In this document: piece by piece, positions 1 through 6,671 of the stretch
How positions within the stretch are numbered: position 1 is the first letter of the stretch
Layout of the letters: every line of letters begins with the position of its first letter
Assembly (NCBI GenBank): GCA_003086435.1
Contig: QEFD01000227.1
Coordinates: forward strand, 1 to 9,667
Direction: 5' to 3'
DNA length: 9,667 nt
From: Acidianus hospitalis
Lineage (GTDB): Archaea > Thermoproteota > Thermoprotei_A > Sulfolobales > Sulfolobaceae
Translations under genes and position numbers: made by a program
Notes under the pieces: model-generated
What the model was told of the DNA's origin: nothing
Seen by the model: the letters and a program-made list of their open reading frames with translations, nothing else
Databases searched by the model: none

Positions 1-1
1 C

Positions 2-681
2 GGGAGCTCTGAAAAAGGAAGCTCTTGGAACTACGCAACAACCAAGTATAAGGGGAAAGTACTTTTACTTGCCTTTATTCCGCAAGTGAACGACTAAGGA
101 CGAGATAGTGAAGATCCTCGTGGAGCAAGTCGTCGCGATGAGATTCAAGATAAGGTTGATAACTCTTGACGCTACACTATTGATGTGCTCAACTTCATTT
201 CACAGTTTAAGTACATAATTGCTGTCCCTGTTGGGGATGTTAAGGTTTATGAGGAGTTTGACGGCGAGTACGAGACGAACAGTAAGAGGCACAAGAAAGA
301 CGAGCAGGTCAAGTTCAGGCTCCTCGTGTATAGCAAGGAGAAGGTTAAGAGAAAGAGTCTTGTTTATTTTGCTAGGGCTACTAATCTAGATTTGCCCAAG
401 AGGGAAGTGTTGGATTTGTACAATAAGGTAAGGGGTCCCATAGAGACCTCTTATAGGAACATTAAGGCTTTTCTTCCATTTACTACTAAGTTTGTTTTCC
501 GCACGTTGATCTTCGTGCTGGCCCTTGTACTTTACTCCTTATATTCAAGGGGGAGGTGGGGAGAGAGGAATTTAGATTATTATTAATTCTTTTATTTCCT
601 GATTTATTCAATCCAGAGAATTTTACATTTAATGTAATCAAAACACTTATTTACACTATAGATTTATTTTTAAGGAGGTGA
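2..681 (+). pseudogene. DDE transposase remnant with three frameshifts (IS4 superfamily, ISH3/ISC-like)
   Basis: Homologous-looking reading continues through four segments in different frames. Segment 1 (2-94) reads GSSEKGSSWNYATTKYKGKV and onward, then meets a stop at 95-97. Segment 2 (93-172) reads TKDEIVKILVEQ and ends at LITLDA, where the second catalytic Asp lies at 168-170. Segment 3 (173-546) reads YTIDVLNF onward and carries a YREK-like signature, Y-x3-R-x3-E-x6-K, in YNKVRGPIETSYRNIK, supplying the catalytic Glu. Segment 4 (544-681) reads FKGEVGREEFRLLL to a TGA at 679-681. The longest intact piece, 185-586, ends in an out-of-frame tail after about 545. Small deletions near 93, 172 and 544 explain the shifts. 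The first catalytic Asp should lie left of the window. The family assignment comes from motif memory (ISC1225/ISC1359-like) and is tentative, but the decay is plain in the sequence. Confidence 0.8.
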
Positions 682-685
682 TTTT

Positions 686-715
686 GGGTCTACCGTAAAG
701 GGCGGGGAGGAGTCA
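686..715. repeat. Probable GC-rich terminus of the insertion sequence
   Basis: This stretch (containing accgtaaagggcggggagg) is far richer in G and C than the flanking AT-rich DNA. It begins just after the transposase stop at 681 and ends where recognisable ATPase coding begins. It encodes the odd, proline-rich tail SSPPFTVDPKSPP of the ATPase frame, which is unlike a natural ATPase end. I infer it is the IS end. The matching left end is outside the window, so an inverted repeat cannot be shown. Confidence 0.4.
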
Positions 716-1644
716 GCTATTAACGGCTCTGAAGGACAGTATCTATCGTCAACTTTAGTTAGCCATGAAGAATCGAGTAGGTGATTTAAGTAATTACTAA
801 GCTCCGAGTCTGAAATTTTTATTCCTTCTTTTGCTTCTAATTCATTCCTTATTCCGCTCCAATTATTGCAATTAGCTGTAGACCTCATAATAGTATAATA
901 TCTTTCTTTAGCTATCATTTTATCTAATAGAAAATGCTCAAATTCGCTTATGATAAGCCTCTTAGCATAATTTAAAGTTTCGTTCATTGCTTTATCAAAT
1001 TCTCTTATTTCATAATATCTAAAACCAAAATAAGTTAACCAGCCAGGGATTCCTCCAAGTTCGTTATAAACTTTCTCATAATCGCTGAAATCTACTTTCA
1101 ATTCTGCAAATCCTTTTCTGAGGAATTCTACTGCTTCTTCTTTAGTAAAAGGTTTTAGATCAACCCTTGAAAATGCCATGCCAAATAATGGAGATCCCGC
1201 ATCTTCCAATTTTAGAAATTTTAGTAATAAGCCCATTTCTGAACCGCTGAGTATTATTTTAATTTTCCTCAAATTATCAAAGGCATAAGCTAAAGAAGGT
1301 AATATATTAAACCCTCTCATTTTATGAAGTTCTTGAGCCTCGTCAAGAACTACAATTACCTTATCTTCAGCCCAATCGTTTAAGGAATCTAAGAGGGAAG
1401 AAAAGCTCACCCTATTCTCCTTCCCCCAACCAAAATAAATCTCGTTACCCATTATTTTTACTCCCTGGATTCTCTTTAGAAAATTGATAAGTCCTAGAAA
1501 TTTTCTAGTTAGTCTATTAATCTCATTTTGCAACTCTAGGATAAAATCTTTATAGTTGACGTAAATTTTCTCCTCAAACTTTCTTAAATCAACGTAAATG
1601 TAGGGATAGCCTAATTCCTCTAATGAAATCCTTATTAAAGAAGA

Positions 1645-1649
1645 TTTCC
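1645..1649 (-). other. One-base deletion in the Walker A lysine region of the ATPase
   Basis: The minus strand reads actggaaatcttcttt. Reading GKSSLIRIS requires ggaaaatct, that is one more A. Upstream of this point the frame with GLRRTG is open back to 1769, and downstream the frame with KSSLIRIS is open to 670. No classic slippery heptamer is visible, so programmed frameshifting is not supported. A homopolymer read error remains possible. Confidence 0.8.
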
Positions 1650-1767
1650 AGTTCTCCTTAAACCCAGTACTAAGGTTATTGGAGATAATAAGGATTTTAC
1701 TCTTTCAATTTCCTTTTCTCTATCAAAGAAGTCTTCTCTTCTAATTTTAGGTGCTGGATCAAATAAC

Positions 1768-1804
1768 ACTTCTACCCCTAGAAGTAACTTTTACCCCTAG
1801 AAGT
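1768..1804. repeat. Two tandem 18-bp palindromes (19-bp period) between cbiE and the ATPase start
   Basis: Unit 1 (1768-1785) is acttctacccctagaagt, a perfect palindrome with 7-base arms around cccc. Unit 2 (1787-1804) is acttttacccctagaagt, the same with one arm mismatch. They repeat every 19 bases, nearly two helical turns, so both would face the same side of the DNA. The array fills the gap between the cbiE stop (1804-1806) and the ATPase GTG, whose first two bases are the edge of unit 1. On the minus strand each unit carries ggggt, which in unit 1 sits just before the GTG and could also act as a weak ribosome binding site. It could be a double operator for a dimeric regulator, tandem hairpins in RNA, or a simple local duplication. 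Confidence 0.6.
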
Positions 1805-2457
1805 TAATAAACTGAAGGAACATAAACTATAGTTAAATCACCAAATTTAATATCTCCTTTTATTATTTCACTACACTTAAATTTCCAGATCTTCTCGTCA
1901 GGATATGTTAATTTTTCCATAATTGTTAAAGTTGGGTCTTCTTTCTCAAATTGAAGAGCTATCTTCTTGACGCCATCGGGATAAGGTTCTGGAATAATTA
2001 GTAAGTCCCTTCCTGTTTTTATCAAGTCCTTAAGTTTTGAGTATTCAATTTCTCCCCTTACGTGTAACGTTACTACTATAACCTGCGTTAAGTCTCTTTC
2101 AACTATTTGTAAAGCCCTAATTATTGATGAGACCCCAGGAATTATTTCAAGACTAACTCCATATTCTTTAGCTAACTTTTTCAATTTATCTAAAAGTTGA
2201 TAGTCAGAAACTGCTGGATCTCCATGATTTAAAAACGCAACCTCTTTATCCTTAGCTAAATTCATGACTTCATTAAGTAATTTTGCCTCTTCCTTATAAT
2301 TTAATGGAATTACTTTTTTGCCTTTAACGTACTCCGAGAACCTTTCTATTACACTTCCCCAACCAGTTATTACTTCAGCACTCTTTATTTTCTCAATACC
2401 CTTTAGGGTTATTAGCTCTGGATCCCCTGGACCTACGCCTATGATATATAGCGTCAT
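1804..2457 (-). CDS. cbiE: Cobalt-precorrin C5-methyltransferase CbiE
   Basis: This 217-residue protein belongs to the SAM-dependent tetrapyrrole methyltransferase family. The N-terminal glycine loop YIIGVGPGDPELITLKG (residues 4-20) is typical. It is followed by the family's second signature, FLNHGDPAVSDYQLL (around 75-90), and IIPGVSSIIRALQ, the PG-SS element that helps bind SAM and substrate. Length and motifs match CbiE without a fused CbiT. Its expected role is methylation of ring carbon C5 in the cobalt-early (anaerobic-type) cobalamin pathway; CbiT would do the C15 methylation and decarboxylation elsewhere in the genome. The ATG follows the cbiG stop directly (TAAATG), so the two are translated together. 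The usual HGR-like motif appears as LHVRG. Other corrin methyltransferases (CbiH, CbiF, CbiL) share the fold, but the neighbouring cbiG and the overall match favour CbiE. Confidence 0.85.
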   Translation of the reverse strand: MTLYIIGVGPGDPELITLKGIEKIKSAEVITGWGSVIERFSEYVKGKKVIPLNYKEEAKLLNEVMNLAKDKEVAFLNHGDPAVSDYQLLDKLKKLAKEYGVSLEIIPGVSSIIRALQIVERDLTQVIVVTLHVRGEIEYSKLKDLIKTGRDLLIIPEPYPDGVKKIALQFEKEDPTLTIMEKLTYPDEKIWKFKCSEIIKGDIKFGDLTIVYVPSVY

Positions 2458-3429
2458 TTAATCACCTATTGATGCAATAGAAACTGTTACTTCTCCCTTA
2501 TAAGGAATTTTTCTCAAAATCAGTTTTGCGTTCTTACCGGCAGAAATTAGAGCGCAGGCTTCGGCAACGCTTCTTATTCCTAGCTCTTTTAATTTTTCGC
2601 TTTGGGGAGAAAGGCATTCATCCTTGAATGAATTAACTTCGTCTATTGAGAGTAATCTAAATTTTACTCCTAGCTTTTCAGCAACTTTCCTAACTTTTTC
2701 TCTAACGGAAGAAATCACTTCTACTTGAGTTATATCCGCATTTATTTTATTTAAGGCAAAAAGAATAGCCTCTTCTATTGTTCTCTCATCCGTTTCAATC
2801 TTACTTCCTATCCCTATAGAAAGTTTGAGAGGTCTTAAATAAACTGCATTATCATTATTTCCCTGGTTTTCTCCTATTATGACAAAATACTTACAGTCGT
2901 CTCCAATTTTATATTTACCTTTAACTTTAGGTAATGCTTTCAAACCTTTTACGCAAACTTCTTCACCCCTTAAAAGTGCGGAAGTTACTTTTACTACGTT
3001 TTCAACATTAAGTATTTTACAATTTATTAACTTAGCAAATTCCTCAACGCTTGTTATGTTAGATAATTCGCTTGCAGTAGTAATTACTGGTGTAGAATCC
3101 AATAATCTTGCAATTTCCTCTGCATATTCGTTAGCTCCCCAATGTGCCCCCAATATTGGGATCACGAACTTTCCTTCATCATCTATTGCAATAACTGCAG
3201 GATCTTTATCTTTACTTTGAGCGTACTTGCATACTGTTCTAACTGCGCCACTTAACGCCATAGTAAAGATTATTCCGTCATAACACTTCCAAATATTCTC
3301 AAAGTCTGCCTCCTTATAAGAGAAAAGAGAGCATGGAACTTCCCTTTTCTTCATTTCTTCACATAATCTCTCCGCTATATTATTTTTACTTGCATAGACA
3401 ATAGCGAATCCTCTCCAGGCTCTCTCCAT
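2458..3429 (-). CDS. cbiG: Cobalt-precorrin-5A hydrolase CbiG
   Basis: CbiG opens the lactone ring of cobalt-precorrin-5A and releases a two-carbon fragment as acetaldehyde, a step of the cobalt-early cobalamin pathway. The N-terminal half shows FTMALSGAVRTVCKYAQ, then AVIAIDDEGKFVIPILG and GAHWGANEYAEEIARLLDST with PVITTASE, the characteristic glycine/His/Asn region of the family. The C-terminal half starts with SIGIGSKIETDERTIEEAI and ends in KGEVTVSIASIG, both standard for CbiG. I choose the ATG at 3429 (323 residues) rather than the in-frame GTG at 3444 (328 residues), because a TATA-like box lies 26 bases before the ATG, as expected for a leaderless transcript. The stop codon abuts the cbiE ATG with no gap. 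Confidence 0.88.
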   Translation of the reverse strand: MERAWRGFAIVYASKNNIAERLCEEMKKREVPCSLFSYKEADFENIWKCYDGIIFTMALSGAVRTVCKYAQSKDKDPAVIAIDDEGKFVIPILGAHWGANEYAEEIARLLDSTPVITTASELSNITSVEEFAKLINCKILNVENVVKVTSALLRGEEVCVKGLKALPKVKGKYKIGDDCKYFVIIGENQGNNDNAVYLRPLKLSIGIGSKIETDERTIEEAILFALNKINADITQVEVISSVREKVRKVAEKLGVKFRLLSIDEVNSFKDECLSPQSEKLKELGIRSVAEACALISAGKNAKLILRKIPYKGEVTVSIASIGD

Positions 3430-3449
3430 ATTAGGAATTGTCACACGAA

Positions 3450-3459
3450 CATAAATAAG
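3450..3459 (-). promoter_or_regulatory. TATA-like promoter of cbiG-cbiE
   Basis: The minus strand reads cttatttatg here, centred 26 bases upstream of the ATG at 3429. This is the spacing of archaeal leaderless promoters and supports that ATG over the GTG at 3444. AT-rich context makes chance matches possible. Confidence 0.5.
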
Positions 3460-3490
3460 AGCTCACTAAAGATTTTCATTAACAAGAATA

Positions 3491-3530
3491 ATGCATGCAT
3501 GATAAATGTACTATAGTTGAAATCTACTAT
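3491..3530. repeat. Small palindromes in the cbiG upstream region
   Basis: There is a perfect 10-base palindrome, atgcatgcat (3491-3500), and a 5-base inverted repeat, atagt/actat, spaced by eight bases (3513-3530). They lie about 60-100 bases upstream of the cbiG start, beyond the TATA-like box, where activator or repressor sites could sit. Both are short and may be chance. Confidence 0.25.
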
Positions 3531-3544
3531 TATTATGAATTATT

Positions 3545-3560
3545 ATTTTTAAATAAAAAT
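3545..3560 (-). terminator. Inverted repeat with T run after the zinc-ribbon gene
   Basis: The arms attttta (3545-3551) and taaaaat (3554-3560) are perfect, separated by two bases, and start nine bases after the stop codon of the zinc-ribbon gene. On the transcribed minus strand the first part met is atttttat, a T5 run as at many archaeal transcript ends. The arms are pure A/T, so the T run is the stronger argument. Confidence 0.4.
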
Positions 3561-3568
3561 TATTAACT

Positions 3569-4498
3569 TTATAAACAACTCTGAAACTGGCTCACAATTG
3601 ATTGCATCTGAGAATTTGTAGGAGCTAAGTTTACAGCTAATACTGCAATTTCTTCATTATTTGATACTCCTACAAATGCACCTAAAGCGGATATAGAAGT
3701 TACGCCTAAAGATTGTAAGGACGAAGATGATATTGGGAGTTGGCTTAATAACGTAGTATTAGCCGTCGACATGTAATAATAATCTAAACCATTAAATGAT
3801 GATATTACAAAGCATATTCCTTGAGATTTAGCTTGAGCTTCAGCTGCTGAAATCGAAGCAGAATAACTAGAATTAGATAAGATCGAGTTTATTACGCTAT
3901 AAGTCTCAGAGGCAGGATTAGGAGTATAATTCCAGTAAGCTCCAATAAGAATGATATAAGTTTTCTCGCCATTGACTGTACCGTTAATCATACTAAAAAC
4001 TACCTTGGTCGGATAGGCATTATAGATTATTTTATAAGCCGAAGAGCCCCTAAATGGTGGACATAAAAGATTAGTAAATTGAAGACTATTATAGCTCTCA
4101 TAAACTACTGTTCCATTTAGGTATTTTACTTTATATTCTCCATTGCCCATGTAGCTTGCGGTACCAGATTTGCATTTGGCAATAACCCATTTACCACCGA
4201 ACTCGCTCTGTGCAGTCGATGCTAATGCATAAACCCCGTGAGGAGATATTAATGGCAATACGACTAAGAATACTACTAAAATAATTATTATAGCTAATAT
4301 ACCACCAATAATAGCCTTTAATGGTATCTTTTTATTAGGTGACTCTGGAGAGTTGATATTTGCAGGAATATAAGGTGGTTGAGAATTAGGTTGTTGAGAC
4401 TGCTGGTATCCTACAGCCGAAAACTGATAGCCGCATCTGACACAAAAGTTTGCATCATCAGAATTCGGATATCCGCACTTTGGACAGTATTTTACCAT
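3569..4498 (-). CDS. Membrane-anchored zinc-ribbon protein with a glycosylated-looking extracellular domain
   Basis: This 309-residue protein has four visible parts. Residues 5-22 form a double CxxC zinc ribbon (Cys5, Cys8, Cys19, Cys22, in YCPKCGYPN and NFCVRCGYQF). Residues 24-55 are a Gln/Pro/Ser-rich linker. Residues 62-84 are one hydrophobic membrane segment preceded by lysines, which puts the ribbon inside. The remaining 220 or so residues would be outside. That domain has five N-x-S/T sequons (two NGT, NYT, NSS, NTT) and four cysteines, the last one residue before the end, which could form two disulfides; both fit a surface protein of a thermoacidophile. The ATG at 4498 is supported by a TATA-like box at the leaderless distance. 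I recognise the architecture as common in Sulfolobales, but no function is known to me. It stands alone between T-rich ends. Confidence 0.8.
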   Translation of the reverse strand: MVKYCPKCGYPNSDDANFCVRCGYQFSAVGYQQSQQPNSQPPYIPANINSPESPNKKIPLKAIIGGILAIIIILVVFLVVLPLISPHGVYALASTAQSEFGGKWVIAKCKSGTASYMGNGEYKVKYLNGTVVYESYNSLQFTNLLCPPFRGSSAYKIIYNAYPTKVVFSMINGTVNGEKTYIILIGAYWNYTPNPASETYSVINSILSNSSYSASISAAEAQAKSQGICFVISSFNGLDYYYMSTANTTLLSQLPISSSSLQSLGVTSISALGAFVGVSNNEEIAVLAVNLAPTNSQMQSIVSQFQSCL

Positions 4499-4520
4499 TT
4501 GTATATGTTATTATCTATTA

Positions 4521-4528
4521 TTAATAAA
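4521..4528 (-). promoter_or_regulatory. TATA-like promoter of the zinc-ribbon protein gene
   Basis: The minus strand reads tttattaa at -30 to -23 from the ATG at 4498, the expected place for a leaderless archaeal transcript. The surrounding 100 bases are AT-rich, which lowers the weight of the match. Confidence 0.5.
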
Positions 4529-4613
4529 TATTTTGGCTACAGATGCTTTATGGACTCTACAAGCAACGTACTTAAACAAAAACTAACTTTATTACAATAA
4601 ATCTGTTAATGAA

Positions 4614-4622
4614 GGAAAAAGG
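4614..4622 (-). terminator. T-rich end after the formate dehydrogenase gene
   Basis: On the minus strand cctttttcc follows the stop codon at 4629-4631 by only a few bases. A T5 run close after the stop is typical of Sulfolobus transcript ends. No hairpin is evident. Confidence 0.35.
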
Positions 4623-4628
4623 TTCATC

Positions 4629-6578
4629 TTATTTCATAATACTAACTACAGTGTACTTAAATTTGGGGGTCTTAGCTTCTTCGTCCATCTCGTTACATAC
4701 AACATAATTTATTTCAGCATTATGCATATAAGCAAATACTATTCCTTTCATTATTTCATTTGATAGCTTAACTCTAGCCTTTGCAGAACCGCATTCTGAA
4801 GATATTTCCACTTCATCTCCTTCCTTTATTCCCAGTCTAGTAGCATCTTCTGGATTAATAAAAATCTCTAACGGAATTTCTGGAAATCCAGACCTAACTA
4901 TTAGTTCGTCAGTATTATAGTGAGTAACTTCCCTTCCAGTGATTAGAATCATACCTTTAGAAAGCTTTGGTTGCTCAACTGGGTGGAAGTGAGCTTTGCC
5001 ATCTTCAGTTAGGAATTTTTCTCTATAAAGTACTTCATCGTTTTGCGGATATCTTGATGGCAATGAATAATCAGTTATTTCTCCAAAGTTGAGATTAGAG
5101 TATGACGATACTTCCTTTAGCTCATTAAATACTTCCTTAGGATCTGACGAGAAATTGAAACCGAATTTCCTTGCTATATCTGCTATTATTTCTAGCTCAG
5201 GTTTAGCTTCCCCTAGAGGATCAATAGCCTTGAATCTCCACTTTACTAATCTGTCCAAACTTGTCACAGAGCCTTCCTTTTCAGCCCACATTGCTGCAGG
5301 CAATATATAATGAGCAAACTTGGCAGTTTCAGTCATAAAGGAGTCGATAACGACTAACAAGTCTAGAGATGATAAGAACTTTTCAACTACTTTTCTATTA
5401 GGAAAACTCTTAGCAGGATTAAAGTTCATTAAAAATACCGCCTTTAAATTAGAGCCATACACAGCTTCAGTAACCGTTTTACCCGGCTGAATAGGCGGTT
5501 TAAATCCCCAAACTTCCTTTAATTGTAAAGCATGTAGCTCATCCATTTTACCATTAGGGAAGACGTTAGGCTTTATTAAATCTCCAGAACCTTGAACGTT
5601 AGCCTGGCCACGATATACTATTACACCTCCTCCTTCTATTCCAATGTTTCCAGTTAGCAACGCTAAATTAACTAAAGCTCTCACTCCGTTAACTCCTGAA
5701 GACTGAGTTAATCCTAAGCCCCAAGAGAAAATAACAGGCTTCTGTGAAATTAACTTAGCGAATTCAATTATTTTTTCTTTAGGAATTCCAGTTATTTTCT
5801 CTGCATCATCAACGGAATATTTACTTATAACTCTCTTATAGTCTTCAAAGCCTTCCGTCCTTTGCTCAATAAAATTCTCATCAATTAATCCATTAGAAAT
5901 TAAATAATTTGCAACAGCATTAAATAAGTATATATCAGTAGAAGGAGAAATTTGTAAATAAAGATCTGCAATTTTAGCAATTCCTGTTAATCTAGGATCT
6001 ATAACTATTAGTTTACCTCCTTTTCTTTTAAGCTCCACAATATATTGAGATATTACCGGATGGCTTTCCGTTGTTGATTCTCCTGCTATTACCAAAGCCT
6101 TAGCTTTAGGGATTTGAACAACCGAAGTCGAGGAGGCTCCTACTCCTAACATTTCCTTTAATGCTATTGCTGAAGGATCATGACATACTCTAGCACAAGA
6201 ATCTACGTTATTAGTTCCCAATGCCCTTGCAAGTTTCATGAAAGAGTAAACTTCTTCCAAAGTGTTCTGACAGCCTCCGTAAAAGCCTACAGAGAATGGC
6301 CCGTATTCTTTAATTATCTTGTTTAATTTGAAATAAATCTCGTCGATTGCCTCTTTCCATGAAATTCTTACGAATTTCTCACCTTCTTTCTTTAAAGGAT
6401 ATAAAACTCTATCTTCTGCATAAAGAGATTTAAAAGCAATACTGCCTTTACCGCATAAATGACCTTTACTAACTACATGAGTTTTATCAGGCAAAACCCT
6501 TACTATCTTACCTTCTTCAACTTCTAGGTCTATACCACAACCTACTCCGCAAAAAGGACAAATGCTTTTAACTATCAT
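4629..6578 (-). CDS. fdhF: Molybdopterin oxidoreductase, formate dehydrogenase alpha type (Cys form)
   Basis: This 649-residue catalytic subunit has a complete short-form architecture. An N-terminal [4Fe-4S] site is formed by Cys7, Cys10, Cys14 and Cys42, followed by the conserved Lys44 that links cluster and cofactor. The active-site segment NNVDSCARVCHDPS places Cys132-His133 where E. coli FdhF has selenocysteine-His, so this is a cysteine enzyme. Further family signatures are ALVNLALLTGNIGIEGGG, YRGQANVQGSGD, MNFNPAKSFPN and, in the C-terminal cofactor-binding domain, ITGREVTHYNT. It should hold a bis-molybdopterin guanine dinucleotide Mo or W cofactor and oxidise formate to CO2. It lacks the N-terminal NuoG-like ferredoxin domain of longer forms, and no electron-transfer subunit or fdhD lies in the window, so its partner is unknown. 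No export signal is seen, so it is probably cytoplasmic. Another oxidoreductase of the family cannot be excluded, but the active-site segment favours formate. Confidence 0.82.
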   Translation of the reverse strand: MIVKSICPFCGVGCGIDLEVEEGKIVRVLPDKTHVVSKGHLCGKGSIAFKSLYAEDRVLYPLKKEGEKFVRISWKEAIDEIYFKLNKIIKEYGPFSVGFYGGCQNTLEEVYSFMKLARALGTNNVDSCARVCHDPSAIALKEMLGVGASSTSVVQIPKAKALVIAGESTTESHPVISQYIVELKRKGGKLIVIDPRLTGIAKIADLYLQISPSTDIYLFNAVANYLISNGLIDENFIEQRTEGFEDYKRVISKYSVDDAEKITGIPKEKIIEFAKLISQKPVIFSWGLGLTQSSGVNGVRALVNLALLTGNIGIEGGGVIVYRGQANVQGSGDLIKPNVFPNGKMDELHALQLKEVWGFKPPIQPGKTVTEAVYGSNLKAVFLMNFNPAKSFPNRKVVEKFLSSLDLLVVIDSFMTETAKFAHYILPAAMWAEKEGSVTSLDRLVKWRFKAIDPLGEAKPELEIIADIARKFGFNFSSDPKEVFNELKEVSSYSNLNFGEITDYSLPSRYPQNDEVLYREKFLTEDGKAHFHPVEQPKLSKGMILITGREVTHYNTDELIVRSGFPEIPLEIFINPEDATRLGIKEGDEVEISSECGSAKARVKLSNEIMKGIVFAYMHNAEINYVVCNEMDEEAKTPKFKYTVVSIMK

Positions 6579-6600
6579 AATAGATTATTTGTTTTTAGAA

Positions 6601-6608
6601 ATTTTAAG
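6601..6608 (-). promoter_or_regulatory. TATA-like promoter of the formate dehydrogenase gene
   Basis: The minus strand reads cttaaaat at -30 to -23 from the ATG at 6578. It lies in the 93-base gap after the nucleotidyltransferase gene. No T5 run terminates that upstream gene in the gap, so read-through from the upstream cluster may add to this promoter. Confidence 0.45.
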
Positions 6609-6671
6609 GGTAATATTTCTAATTAAACATATTTCTTTTTAAACTTTATTTTATATTAGATCGTTCGTGTA

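Larger units (their letters stand above)
1..715 (+). mobile_element. 3' part of a decayed insertion sequence (ISC/ISH3-like, IS4 superfamily)
   Basis: The window opens inside an insertion sequence: transposase coding sequence runs from the first bases to about 681, then comes a short GC-rich stretch (about 686-715) unlike the AT-rich DNA on either side, which I take as the right terminus. The left end, inverted repeats and target duplication lie outside the window or cannot be verified, so the right boundary is approximate. The element lies against the 3' end of the ATPase pseudogene and seems to have replaced its last codons. The transposase is broken, so the copy is probably immobile unless helped in trans. 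Confidence 0.55.
670..1769 (-). pseudogene. Archaeal ATPase (PF01637/STAND-like P-loop ATPase), frameshifted in Walker A and 3' truncated
   Basis: With one base restored near 1647 the frame runs from a GTG at 1769 for 366 codons. The repaired protein starts VLFDPAPKIRREDFFDREKE, the usual opening of these archaeal ATPases. It has Walker A GLRRTGKSS (residues 36-44), Walker B VIVVLDEAQEL (Asp near 143), a sensor-like ILSGSEMGLL, and a C-terminal winged-helix-like part. In the actual sequence the Walker A codons read act gga aat ctt ctt taa: a run of four A has become three, so translation stops two codons later. The downstream open frame (670-1533) has only non-ATG starts and lacks the P-loop. 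The last residues, after about PLIADS, are encoded by GC-rich DNA that is probably the insertion-sequence end, so the native C-terminus is missing. Cellular targets of this family are unknown. It follows cbiE on the same strand by 34 bases. Confidence is high for the family and good for the loss of function, subject to the missing base being real. Confidence 0.82.

Noticed and set aside
185..586. Plus-strand frame of 133 codons as an independent gene
   Set aside because: It is only the middle segment of the broken transposase; its start is not natural and its last 15 or so residues are out of the native frame.
1640..1655. Programmed ribosomal frameshift in the ATPase
   Set aside because: No slippery heptamer or downstream structure is evident, and the gene has also lost its 3' end, so decay or a read error is simpler.
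2879..3220. Plus-strand open frame opposite cbiG
   Set aside because: Antisense shadow of cbiG; low-complexity Ser/Thr/Leu translation and no family resemblance.
3442..3501. 19-codon minus-strand frame upstream of cbiG (ATG in the palindrome)
   Set aside because: It contains the TATA-like box and would not be transcribed from that promoter; short enough to be chance.
3445..3568. Cobalamin riboswitch upstream of cbiG
   Set aside because: No B12-box-like or structured leader is visible, the transcript appears leaderless, and such riboswitches are not expected in Sulfolobales.
4379..4600. Plus-strand open frame across the zinc-ribbon gene start
   Set aside because: It covers the promoter and the N-terminal zinc-ribbon codons of the minus-strand gene and has no recognisable content.
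5089..5310. Plus-strand open frame opposite the formate dehydrogenase gene
   Set aside because: Shadow of a strongly conserved coding sequence on the other strand.
6663..6670. Shared 8-mer gttcgtgt after the nucleotidyltransferase gene and, on the other strand, before cbiG
   Set aside because: One pair of 8-base matches in this length is expected by chance and their positions relative to genes differ.
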